Below are positions 1 to 6,787 of a stretch of DNA of 10,588 bases, in pieces. A model generated the notes under the pieces. That model ran no database searches. It was not told the origin of the DNA and worked only from the letters and a program-made list of their open reading frames with translations. This stretch comes from Actinomycetota bacterium (lineage in GTDB: Bacteria > Actinomycetota > Humimicrobiia > Humimicrobiales > Humimicrobiaceae). The DNA is taken from positions 1-10,588 of the forward strand of contig JAGYMN010000041.1 of assembly GCA_018400395.1 (NCBI GenBank). Reading direction: 5' to 3'. The translations under genes and the position numbers were made by a program. Within the stretch, counting starts at the first letter, position 1. Every line of letters starts with the position of its first letter.

Positions 1-143
1 TTTAATAACAAGGATGCAACTATAAGAAGCTTAGAAAAAAATTTTAAAAATCTTTCAATTTTCCGGGTTTTTATTATAGTATTATAAAAAACTTATTTGT
101 ACAAACAGGCATGTATTTAGAATCAATAATTTTCCGCCGGATA

Positions 144-180
144 AAGGATTGCCGGGCTTTGCTGCGGCCGGGCAGTTTTT
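144..180 (+). terminator. Probable intrinsic terminator of an upstream gene
   Basis: A GC-rich hairpin can be drawn by eye. TGCCGG (150-155) pairs with CC-g-GGCA (168-174), with one bulged G. The stem extends outward through A-T and G-U pairs between AAGGAT (144-149) and the following GTTTTT, and a run of five T (176-180) follows. It lies before the promoter-like element of the GT operon, so it would end transcription from a gene left of the window. The stem is imperfect and its energy was not calculated. Confidence 0.4.
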
Positions 181-181
181 A

Positions 182-209
182 TTACGATTAGATAAATAAT
201 TGATATAAT
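182..209 (+). promoter_or_regulatory. Extended -10 promoter for the GT operon
   Basis: TGATATAAT at 201-209 combines a perfect TATAAT (204-209) with the TGn extension. The -35 region is weak: TTACGA at 182-187 has a 16-base spacer and matches only three of six consensus positions, which is common for extended -10 promoters. Transcription would start near 216 and give a leader of about 40 bases before the ATG at 257. The position between a likely terminator and the first gene supports the call. The DNA is AT-rich and the same 9-mer occurs inside a gene at 8308-8316, so chance is not excluded. Confidence 0.5.
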
Positions 210-256
210 AGACATTGACAGGAAAATATTACAGCCCAAAAATCTGAAAGGATTGT

Positions 257-1747
257 ATGCCGGGCAAGAGAATAATGATACTTGGCATGAGCCCCATGCC
301 TTTTGAGAACATAAGAAAGGTCTACGGTACAGGAATAAGGACCTGGCAGTTTACACGTCCCCTGCTGGAGAAAGGGCATGACCTGTGTGTAGTCGGATAC
401 GCCATACCTTCAGCATATCCAGGTGATTTTAAAAGCATCAGCATTAAGGACTTCAGTACGGGAAAGTACAGGTTTGAATACCACATACTGGCAGAGAAGG
501 ATTTTACGGATACAGCCGTACTTACTGAAATAGCCCGGGATTTCAAACCAGACTGCCTGGTCGGATGCACATTTTATCCCTCATTCTACGGTTCAAAAAT
601 AAAGGAAAGCCTTGCCTCCATATACGGTACCTTAAAGACACCTCCCCTGTGGGCAGACCTTTTTGGCCACGTTATGGCGGAAGCCCAGGCCAGGGCCTCT
701 GTAGATGGTGATGATTCGCCGCTCTTTCATTACTGGAACAGCGAGTATAATATAATAAGTACGGCTGATATTTTTTCATGCGTATCAAAGAGGCAGGAAT
801 ATGCTACCATAGGAGAACTGGGCGCGGCAGGGCGGCTTAACAGATTTACTGCCGGATATGAATTTACAAATACCATTCCCTGCGGGATGCCTGCCGAGGG
901 CTACATTCATAAGAATGATGTCATAAGGGGAAGAAACGGCATTGAAAGGGATGATTTTGTGGTGCTGTGGTCGGGGGGATATAATACCTGGACAGATGTG
1001 GACACGCTTTTTAAGGGTATTACAGAAGCCATGGGAAGTGACCCTTCCATAAAATTTGTATCAACAGGAGGCGAAATACCGGAACAGGATATAAAGACTT
1101 ATCCCCGTTTTCTTTCGATGATAGAGTCAAGCAGATTCGCAGGCCGCTTTCTAATGAAGGGTTGGATCCCCGGAGAAGAGGTACCCGATCATTACCTGGA
1201 GGCAGATGCCGGCATAAATGTAGACAAAGACATATATGAGGTACGCCTGGGCAGCAAGAACAGGATACTTGACTGGTTCAGGGCAGGCCTGTGCGTTCTT
1301 TCATCTGATGTGTGCGAACTCACAGAGCAGATGGCTGCTGCGGGAGCAGGTTTTGTATTCAGGCCGGGTGATCCGCATGACCTGGCAGAAAAACTGGCGA
1401 TGCTTGCTTCTGACAGGAAAAAAACAAAAGATACCGGTGAAAGGGGAAGGCAATTCGGAATGCGGGAGTTTAACTTCAACAGGACCACAACGGCTCTCCA
1501 GGAATGGGTGCAAGAGCCTGCTGCAGCACCTGATTATGGTAAAGAAAGGAAGATTTTTTTCGAAAGGGAAGAAGCTTTGAAAAATATGGAAAGGATTGCC
1601 TCAGCCCAGAAGAAGATGATAGAAGAAAGGGATATGAAAATCTCTGAACTTGAAGGTGTTGTAAAGGCAAAATTTCCATACAGGATATATAATTATATAA
1701 AAATAGCATTCAGGAAAATCCGCAGTAAACACGGAGTCGGGTCCTAA
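257..1747 (+). CDS. GT4-like (GT-B fold) glycosyltransferase with C-terminal coiled coil
   Basis: A 496-residue protein likely to transfer a sugar from a nucleotide-sugar donor to a growing surface glycan in the cytoplasm. The N-terminal half has the GT-B opening strand (IMILGMSPMPF, about residues 6-16) and an acceptor-side motif YGTGIRTW. The C-terminal Rossmann half starts at VVLWSGGYNTW (235-245) and ends with GSKNRILDWFRAGLCV (332-347), the donor-site region of GT4. Asp339 stands where the second Glu of the usual EX7E motif would be. Residues about 429-470 are highly charged and heptad-like, followed by a basic aromatic tail that may contact membrane or a partner. The ATG at 257 follows GAAAGGA (246-252) at short spacing. 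It is first in the operon, with the next gene 2 bases downstream. It looks paralogous to the N-terminal part of the 2832-5141 product. Donor and acceptor are unknown. Confidence 0.85.
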   Translation: MPGKRIMILGMSPMPFENIRKVYGTGIRTWQFTRPLLEKGHDLCVVGYAIPSAYPGDFKSISIKDFSTGKYRFEYHILAEKDFTDTAVLTEIARDFKPDCLVGCTFYPSFYGSKIKESLASIYGTLKTPPLWADLFGHVMAEAQARASVDGDDSPLFHYWNSEYNIISTADIFSCVSKRQEYATIGELGAAGRLNRFTAGYEFTNTIPCGMPAEGYIHKNDVIRGRNGIERDDFVVLWSGGYNTWTDVDTLFKGITEAMGSDPSIKFVSTGGEIPEQDIKTYPRFLSMIESSRFAGRFLMKGWIPGEEVPDHYLEADAGINVDKDIYEVRLGSKNRILDWFRAGLCVLSSDVCELTEQMAAAGAGFVFRPGDPHDLAEKLAMLASDRKKTKDTGERGRQFGMREFNFNRTTTALQEWVQEPAAAPDYGKERKIFFEREEALKNMERIASAQKKMIEERDMKISELEGVVKAKFPYRIYNYIKIAFRKIRSKHGVGS

Positions 1748-1749
1748 AT

Positions 1750-2787
1750 ATGGATGGAAGAAGTCTAATAGTAATTGTAACATATAACAGCAGCGGTTTT
1801 ATTGAAGAATGCCTGGGGTCCATTTCGGTACAATCTTATACGGACTGGAAGATCATACTGGTAGATAATGGTTCGGACGACGATACTATAAAAAAAGTAA
1901 GGGAATTCAGGAACCAGACGGCTGTCTTTGACAGCAATAATTTCAAAATGATCCGCCTTAAAAAGAATATTGGTTTTGCCGGTGCAGTAAATCTTGCCGT
2001 ATTTAAAAGACGAAGGAGGCCGGTAAGAAAAGGTGATTTCAGATATCTAGTGCTTTTAAACCCCGATGTATCCCTTTATCCTGATGCGCTTGAAAAACTT
2101 GCAGGCACCTTCGGTGGGGAAAAATTCTCAGGCAGGCCTGATATAGGAGTATGCGGAGGTCTTGTGCTGGATTATGAAGGTGAAAAGGTGCAGCATATGG
2201 CAGGCAGAATAACCCCGAATTTTATAACATACCATCAGGGTGCCGGGAAGGATTATCCTCTCAGGATACCTGTTTTTAATACACCGGGAGGCGATATTGA
2301 ACCGGATGTAGTAAGACACATGGCCGGAAGCAGCAGCCTTATAGAGGCTGATTATGTGACAGGGGCATTTTTCGCTACCATATTTTCGCTGTTCTATGAT
2401 TCAGGAGGTTTTGACAGCGGCTACCGGCCCGTATATTTTGAAGAACTGGACTACTGTCTGAGGATAAAGGAGGCAGGGTGGAGGACAGTATCCAATCCTT
2501 CTGCAGTATGCCGCCATTTTGAAGGATCGTCTTCGAAAAAATTCAGTAAAAAATTTTACTGCAGTTACCATAAAAACCGGATCAGGTGCGCAGTAATAAA
2601 TATGGACCTGCCTGAACTTTTAAGAATATTCATACCTGCTGAAATAAGATGGCTGCTGGGGGGAGCAGCCGCCGGACAGGCAGAACCGCTTCTCTATGCT
2701 TATTTTATGAATGCATTCTTTTTTATTTTCAACCTCTGCGTGAGGTTAAAAAATCATTTTATATTGAATAGAATAGAGTTAAAATGA
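1750..2787 (+). CDS. GT2 family glycosyltransferase, rhamnosyltransferase-like
   Basis: A 345-residue GT-A enzyme of the WbbL/rhamnosyltransferase-like type. Visible motifs are the first strand LIVIVTYNSSG (6-16), VDNGSDD (38-44) for nucleotide binding, NPD (104-106) as the DxD equivalent for metal and diphosphate, VTGA (203-206), GGFD (219-222) and EELD (231-234), the usual site of the catalytic acidic residues. A basic stretch (KRRRRPVRK) sits before the NPD strand and is not typical. A hydrophobic segment near 314-331 may attach the protein to the membrane. The ATG lies 2 bases after the previous stop. The nearest GGAG (1733-1736) is 13 bases upstream of the ATG, longer than usual, so translation is probably coupled to the upstream gene. 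Family assignment is firm; the rhamnose donor is a guess from overall resemblance. Confidence 0.88.
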   Translation: MDGRSLIVIVTYNSSGFIEECLGSISVQSYTDWKIILVDNGSDDDTIKKVREFRNQTAVFDSNNFKMIRLKKNIGFAGAVNLAVFKRRRRPVRKGDFRYLVLLNPDVSLYPDALEKLAGTFGGEKFSGRPDIGVCGGLVLDYEGEKVQHMAGRITPNFITYHQGAGKDYPLRIPVFNTPGGDIEPDVVRHMAGSSSLIEADYVTGAFFATIFSLFYDSGGFDSGYRPVYFEELDYCLRIKEAGWRTVSNPSAVCRHFEGSSSKKFSKKFYCSYHKNRIRCAVINMDLPELLRIFIPAEIRWLLGGAAAGQAEPLLYAYFMNAFFFIFNLCVRLKNHFILNRIELK

Positions 2788-2816
2788 ATGGTGCTTTTAT
2801 ATTTTTGTTTTATTAA

Positions 2817-2824
2817 ACGGAGGG
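2817..2824 (+). promoter_or_regulatory. Strong Shine-Dalgarno site for the fusion gene
   Basis: ACGGAGGG contains GGAGG (2819-2823), 8 bases before the ATG at 2832. A second in-frame ATG at 2838 would be 14 bases away, so 2832 is preferred. The 44-base gap before this gene is rich in T and shows no hairpin followed by a T-run. Confidence 0.75.
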
Positions 2825-2831
2825 CTGTAGG

Positions 2832-5141
2832 ATGCAGATGAAGGCTTCCAGCAAGAGAAATTTGAAGAAAATTTCAATAATTAGTTTCGACATTGTCGGG
2901 AAGAAAATGGCAGGCCCCGGTATAAGATTTTATGAATTTTCAAAGATCCTATCAGGATTTATGGATGTTACCCTTCATATCCCCAATAAGGCAGATATAG
3001 GAATAGAAGGGGTTAAAACCAGACGTTATAATTTAAAAAATCCTGATAGCCTCATGCGCAATCTTGAGAATGCTGAAGTGATAATGATACAGGGCCATTT
3101 ACTATATTACTTCCCAATGCTTAAAAATTTCTCCGGAAAGATAATTGTTGATCTTTATAACCCCTTTAATCTTGAAAGCCTTGAGATGTTCAGTGACAGG
3201 GATATTGGCGAAAGGCTGAGGATAGATTACAACAATAACAATCTTATAAAGCTCCAGCTTGCAATAGGAGACTATTTTATATGCGCTTCTGAAAAACAGA
3301 GGGATTACTGGACCGGGATGCTGTCAGCTATCGGCAGGATCAATACCTATAACTATGATAAAGATTATACTTTCAGGGATTTTATAGATGTAGTAACATT
3401 CGGCATACCTTCGGAACCTCCAAAAAAATCCGGCTCTGTAGTAAGAAGTATTATCCCCGGCATCAAAGAAGATGATAAGCTGGTGCTATGGGGTGGAGGC
3501 ATATGGAACTGGCTGGACCCGGTTACAGCGATTAAGGCGATGTGGGAAGTCTCAAGAAGCAGGGATGATATAAAGCTTATCTTTATGGGCGTAAAGCATC
3601 CTGATCCCAAGTTGCCGGAGATGAGAAAATGCCTGGATTCAATTAAGCTTTCCAAAGAGCTGGGCCTGTACAATGATAAGATTTTTTTCAATGAGTGGAC
3701 GCCGTATACTGACAGACAGACCCTTCTTCTTGAATCTGATGCAGGGCTTTCAATACACCTTGAAAGAATAGAAACTGAATTCTCCTACAGGACCAGGGTG
3801 ATGGATTATATATGGGCAGGCCTGCCGGTTATAACCACAGAAGGAGATTCAATTGCAAAGATGGTAAGGGAAGAAAATATAGGAGAGGTGGTAAAATATG
3901 AGGATACCACCCAGCTTGCCAGGGTAATCGAGAGCGTGCTTTTAAATAAGAGCCTTCAGGATATATATAGAAAGAACCTGAAAAAGATCAGGCACAGGTT
4001 TTTCTGGGAAAATGTTTCGAAGCCCCTGGTAAAATACTGCAAAAACCCGTATTTTGCAGCTGATAAGGTAGAGATACACAAAATGGTCGAATTCCAGAAC
4101 AGCAGATTCAGCAGGATAATAAAAAAGGAATTTGAAGGCAGCACGAATGTATTGATGATAACAAAAAACAGGCTCAGGGATAAAAAAATGGTAGAGAAAG
4201 GCGATGTGGGTAAGATTTTCTACCTGGAAGTTGAGGGTATGAAGCCTGATAAAAAAAGCGGAAACGGCATCGACGAAATCGGTTTGCTTAAATCAAGAAT
4301 AACACAGAGGACTAAATTTGATGGAGTTATAGCCATGGACCCATTCGATAAGGTCTCCCCCCGTTTATTCTATGATCTGGTAAGCGTCATTGAAAAAAAA
4401 CTTAAAAAAGGCGGCCTGCTTTTTATTTCACTTCCCGGAAGGAAGGGGCTGGGCAGGCAGCTTAAAGGCGGAAGAGACGGCAGCAGCACCGATATAATGA
4501 TAGATGATTTCACTGTCGGTCTTGTTTTTAAGGAAGCGGGTTTTGAAATACTTGATAAGGGCATGCAGGATATGATAGAGAAATTTAAACAGGTAACAGG
4601 AGATAAAGAACTCGGGGAAGTTTATGGTACAAACGAACTTTTTGAGCTTTTTGAAATAGGTCTTGATAGAAGTAAGTTCCAGGACCTGGATCTTCTGGGG
4701 AGTTTTGATATTCTGGAATCCGATAAATTTAAAGATGATCAATCATTAAAGGGAAAATTTAAAAAATATGCCTACCTGCTTACCAGCATGTATTTTGAGA
4801 ATATGAGAAGAAGTTATAATAAATCCATGATGAATCTTAGCAATAATATACACCTGCAGATAAATAATGAGATAAACGAACTTAACCGCAAAAACCGTGA
4901 GAGGATGCTGCTCATTTATTTCAACGTTTTCAGGACACTCTATAATGAAATAAAAGGTCTGGGCTATGACGTAAAAAGTATCAGGTCACTGCTTGACAGC
5001 CTTTATGAAAAAAAGAAGTCAAAAACTGAAACATCCGGCATAAAGGAGAAGCTGGAAACAGTCATGAGGGATCTTGATAATATAGACGTGCTGCTGGGCC
5101 TTTCTGTCAGCCACAGATATTACCTGGCAAAGAAAAAGTAG
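2832..5141 (+). CDS. GT4-like glycosyltransferase fused to a methyltransferase-like region and coiled coil
   Basis: At 769 residues this is about twice a normal GT4. Residues 1 to about 410 form a GT-B enzyme: AGPGIRFYEF (27-36) on the acceptor side, LVLWGGGIWNWLDP (217-230) opening the donor domain, and FSYRTRVMDYIWAGLPV (317-333) at the donor site, with Asp325 in place of the second Glu of EX7E. Residues about 430-580 resemble the second half of a class I methyltransferase: FDGVIAMDPF (496-505), LKKGGLLFISLP (524-535) and FKEAGFEIL (566-574). The expected SAM-binding glycine loop is not seen; NVLMITKN (439-446) is at the place where it would be. From about 654 to the end the chain is helical and charged, with probable coiled coils. 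Possible roles are a bifunctional transferase, or an enzyme with a non-catalytic scaffold or length-control tail. The second option is inference, by loose analogy with WbdD of E. coli O9a. The product is likely cytoplasmic, with no membrane segment seen. Confidence 0.8.
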   Translation: MQMKASSKRNLKKISIISFDIVGKKMAGPGIRFYEFSKILSGFMDVTLHIPNKADIGIEGVKTRRYNLKNPDSLMRNLENAEVIMIQGHLLYYFPMLKNFSGKIIVDLYNPFNLESLEMFSDRDIGERLRIDYNNNNLIKLQLAIGDYFICASEKQRDYWTGMLSAIGRINTYNYDKDYTFRDFIDVVTFGIPSEPPKKSGSVVRSIIPGIKEDDKLVLWGGGIWNWLDPVTAIKAMWEVSRSRDDIKLIFMGVKHPDPKLPEMRKCLDSIKLSKELGLYNDKIFFNEWTPYTDRQTLLLESDAGLSIHLERIETEFSYRTRVMDYIWAGLPVITTEGDSIAKMVREENIGEVVKYEDTTQLARVIESVLLNKSLQDIYRKNLKKIRHRFFWENVSKPLVKYCKNPYFAADKVEIHKMVEFQNSRFSRIIKKEFEGSTNVLMITKNRLRDKKMVEKGDVGKIFYLEVEGMKPDKKSGNGIDEIGLLKSRITQRTKFDGVIAMDPFDKVSPRLFYDLVSVIEKKLKKGGLLFISLPGRKGLGRQLKGGRDGSSTDIMIDDFTVGLVFKEAGFEILDKGMQDMIEKFKQVTGDKELGEVYGTNELFELFEIGLDRSKFQDLDLLGSFDILESDKFKDDQSLKGKFKKYAYLLTSMYFENMRRSYNKSMMNLSNNIHLQINNEINELNRKNRERMLLIYFNVFRTLYNEIKGLGYDVKSIRSLLDSLYEKKKSKTETSGIKEKLETVMRDLDNIDVLLGLSVSHRYYLAKKK

Positions 5142-5177
5142 ATTTTAAAACATAAATCTGATATAAGAATAGATTAA

Positions 5178-5313
5178 ATGAATCGCATAGGAGAAAAAGT
5201 TTGTATATCCTTTTACGCGCTTAATATTTATTCTGGTCTCTGTGATAAAGGTTCCGGTATTGGAAAGAGATGCAGGAATAACCGGGCAGGTGATTTTATA
5301 TCAATTATGTTAA
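5178..5313 (+). pseudogene. Possible remnant of a membrane protein gene (GT-C-like N-terminus)
   Basis: The 212-base gap between the two GT genes contains one frame, open from 5191 to a TAA at 5311, that reads like the start of a polytopic membrane protein. It has FTRLIFILVSVIKVPVL (5212-5262), a plausible first transmembrane helix, followed directly by ERDAGITGQVIL. An acidic ERD/RDE after helix 1 is what GT39/GT83-type (GT-C) transferases show. The frame has no start codon of its own. An ATG at 5178 in another frame (MNRIGEK) would join it by a shift at the A-run 5194-5198. Codon choice matches the neighbours. No Shine-Dalgarno site precedes 5178. The fragment is short and the resemblance is from memory; it may be chance. 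Confidence 0.35.
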
Positions 5314-5341
5314 TGTCACAGGGATAAAAAATATTCTAACT

Positions 5342-5347
5342 GAGAGG
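5342..5347 (+). promoter_or_regulatory. Shine-Dalgarno site supporting a TTG start
   Basis: GAGAGG lies 6 bases before the TTG at 5354. No ATG or GTG in this frame is close to the N-terminus, and the conserved first strand (ISIITVNWNG) begins at about residue 9, so this site decides the TTG start. Confidence 0.6.
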
Positions 5348-5353
5348 TATTAA

Positions 5354-6760
5354 TTGCCCCGGGAAGACGACCCCTTAATATCAATAATAACGGTTAACTG
5401 GAATGGAAAGAAGTATCTTGACGACCTTTTTTATTCTATTGAAAAATTAGATTACCCTCAGGACAGGCTGCAGGTAATAATGGTAGATAACTGTTCTGAC
5501 GACGGTTCAGTAAGCTTTGTGGAAAAAAAATTCCCCGGAGTAGAGGTGGTAAAACTTGGCCAAAACAGGGGGTATGCAGGCGGGAACAACGAAGGCCTGA
5601 AGCGTGCCGGGGGGGATTATATAGCCCTTATAAACAATGACTGTATTGTGGATCCCGGCTGGCTGAGGGAAATGCTTTCCATATATAAAATGTCTTCAGA
5701 AGATTCAAAAATAGGGGCTGTGGGCCCAAAGGTAGTATTTTACTGGCCTTATTTGCCGCTTCAGATAATATCCGGCAGCAGGGATAGCGGAAAGGATATG
5801 AGAAGACTCGGAGTAAAAATAACGGATGCGAGAGTAAAGTATCCAGGATCTTATACCGTAAGGAAGATAGAGGGAGACCGCTGGGCATCCTCTGAAATAA
5901 AATATATCGAGGGCTTTTATCCGGCCGAATCAGACGGCAGAGGTAGGGCTTTCAGGTGGACATCGGGAAATGCCCTGATGGGCATACCGGTTTTTGACGA
6001 TGAAAGGGAAACCTGTCTCGAGATCAAATTATCATCAGAGATTTCACCAAACATGGTAAGTATTGTTGCAGGTGATAAGATTCTTGAGGAAATAAAGGTG
6101 GGGAAAAGGCCCAGATGGATAAAGCTTATAATCACTCCTGAATTTTATACCAGTAAAAAAGATATAATAAACAGCTGCGGAGTCAAGGTAAACCATTCAT
6201 TATACAGCATGGACAGGGGGTTTATGAATTTTGATGAAGGACAGTATAACAGGGTGGAGGAGGTATTTGCCCTGAGCGGGGCCAGTTTTATGATGGACAG
6301 GAGGATGATTGAAGAGACAGGCTTTTTCGATTCCTATTTTTTTACCTATTATGAAGATATAGACCTTTTATGGAGGGCAAGGCTTAAGGGATGGAAACAT
6401 TTCTTCACCCCCAATGCGCTGGTAAGGCATCACCACTGCGGCTCCGGGAGCGAATGGTCCTATAATTTTACTTACCACGTACTTCTAAACCGGCTGCTTA
6501 TGATATTCAAATGCGGATGGCTTACCCTGTTTGCAAGAAGCCAGGCTGCATTTGCAGCCTCGGGGATAATCAATGCTTTTTCCCATTTTATACGGCTTTT
6601 AAGAAGGATGAAGACAGAGAGGATAGATATTGGAATAAGATTTAAGATTTTCTTAAAGCTGACGTACCTTCTTTTATTATTTCTCCCTGAAAGGATCAGG
6701 ATAAGAATTGGGAAAAAGATAAGCGATTCCCGTATAAAGGAATGGTTCAGGGAATTTTAA
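5354..6760 (+). CDS. GT2 family glycosyltransferase with a beta-sandwich-like insertion
   Basis: A 468-residue GT-A enzyme that starts at TTG. Core motifs are ISIITVNWNG near the N-terminus, VDNCSDDGS (44-52), NND (94-96) as the DxD equivalent, AVGPKVVF (122-129), then after the insertion NSCG (273-276), DRG (287-289), GQY (296-298), FALSGASF (305-312), GFFD (323-326) and YYEDIDLLWR (332-341), with the acidic residues expected for catalysis. Roughly residues 131-270 are absent from ordinary GT2 proteins of about 330 residues. This part holds DMRRLGVKI (148-156), EGFYPAE (186-192) and FRWTSGNA (200-207), and is predicted by eye to be mostly beta strand. It may bind glycan or a partner protein. 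A hydrophobic stretch near 434-446 may touch the membrane. It is preceded by a 212-base gap, so it could start a separate transcript, though no convincing promoter was found there. Sugar specificity is unknown. Confidence 0.88.
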   Translation: MPREDDPLISIITVNWNGKKYLDDLFYSIEKLDYPQDRLQVIMVDNCSDDGSVSFVEKKFPGVEVVKLGQNRGYAGGNNEGLKRAGGDYIALINNDCIVDPGWLREMLSIYKMSSEDSKIGAVGPKVVFYWPYLPLQIISGSRDSGKDMRRLGVKITDARVKYPGSYTVRKIEGDRWASSEIKYIEGFYPAESDGRGRAFRWTSGNALMGIPVFDDERETCLEIKLSSEISPNMVSIVAGDKILEEIKVGKRPRWIKLIITPEFYTSKKDIINSCGVKVNHSLYSMDRGFMNFDEGQYNRVEEVFALSGASFMMDRRMIEETGFFDSYFFTYYEDIDLLWRARLKGWKHFFTPNALVRHHHCGSGSEWSYNFTYHVLLNRLLMIFKCGWLTLFARSQAAFAASGIINAFSHFIRLLRRMKTERIDIGIRFKIFLKLTYLLLLFLPERIRIRIGKKISDSRIKEWFREF

Positions 6761-6787
6761 AAATCCTTTGCACTGCTTTTACTGATT

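Noticed and set aside
96..105. Perfect 10-base palindrome TTTGTACAAA, a possible operator.
   Set aside because: It lies upstream of the probable terminator and about 100 bases before the promoter, with no second copy seen; such a short AT-rich palindrome is expected by chance.
215..220. A perfect -35-like TTGACA just upstream of the first gene.
   Set aside because: The best -10 at 17-base spacing is AAAAAT (238-243), which lacks the key first T, and transcription would start on the ribosome site. The extended -10 at 201-209 is better placed.
5178..5327. A 49-codon frame starting at ATG 5178 as a small independent gene.
   Set aside because: There is no Shine-Dalgarno site and the product (rich in Cys, Asn and Gly with no pattern) reads like an out-of-frame translation. 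The overlapping frame is the more protein-like one.
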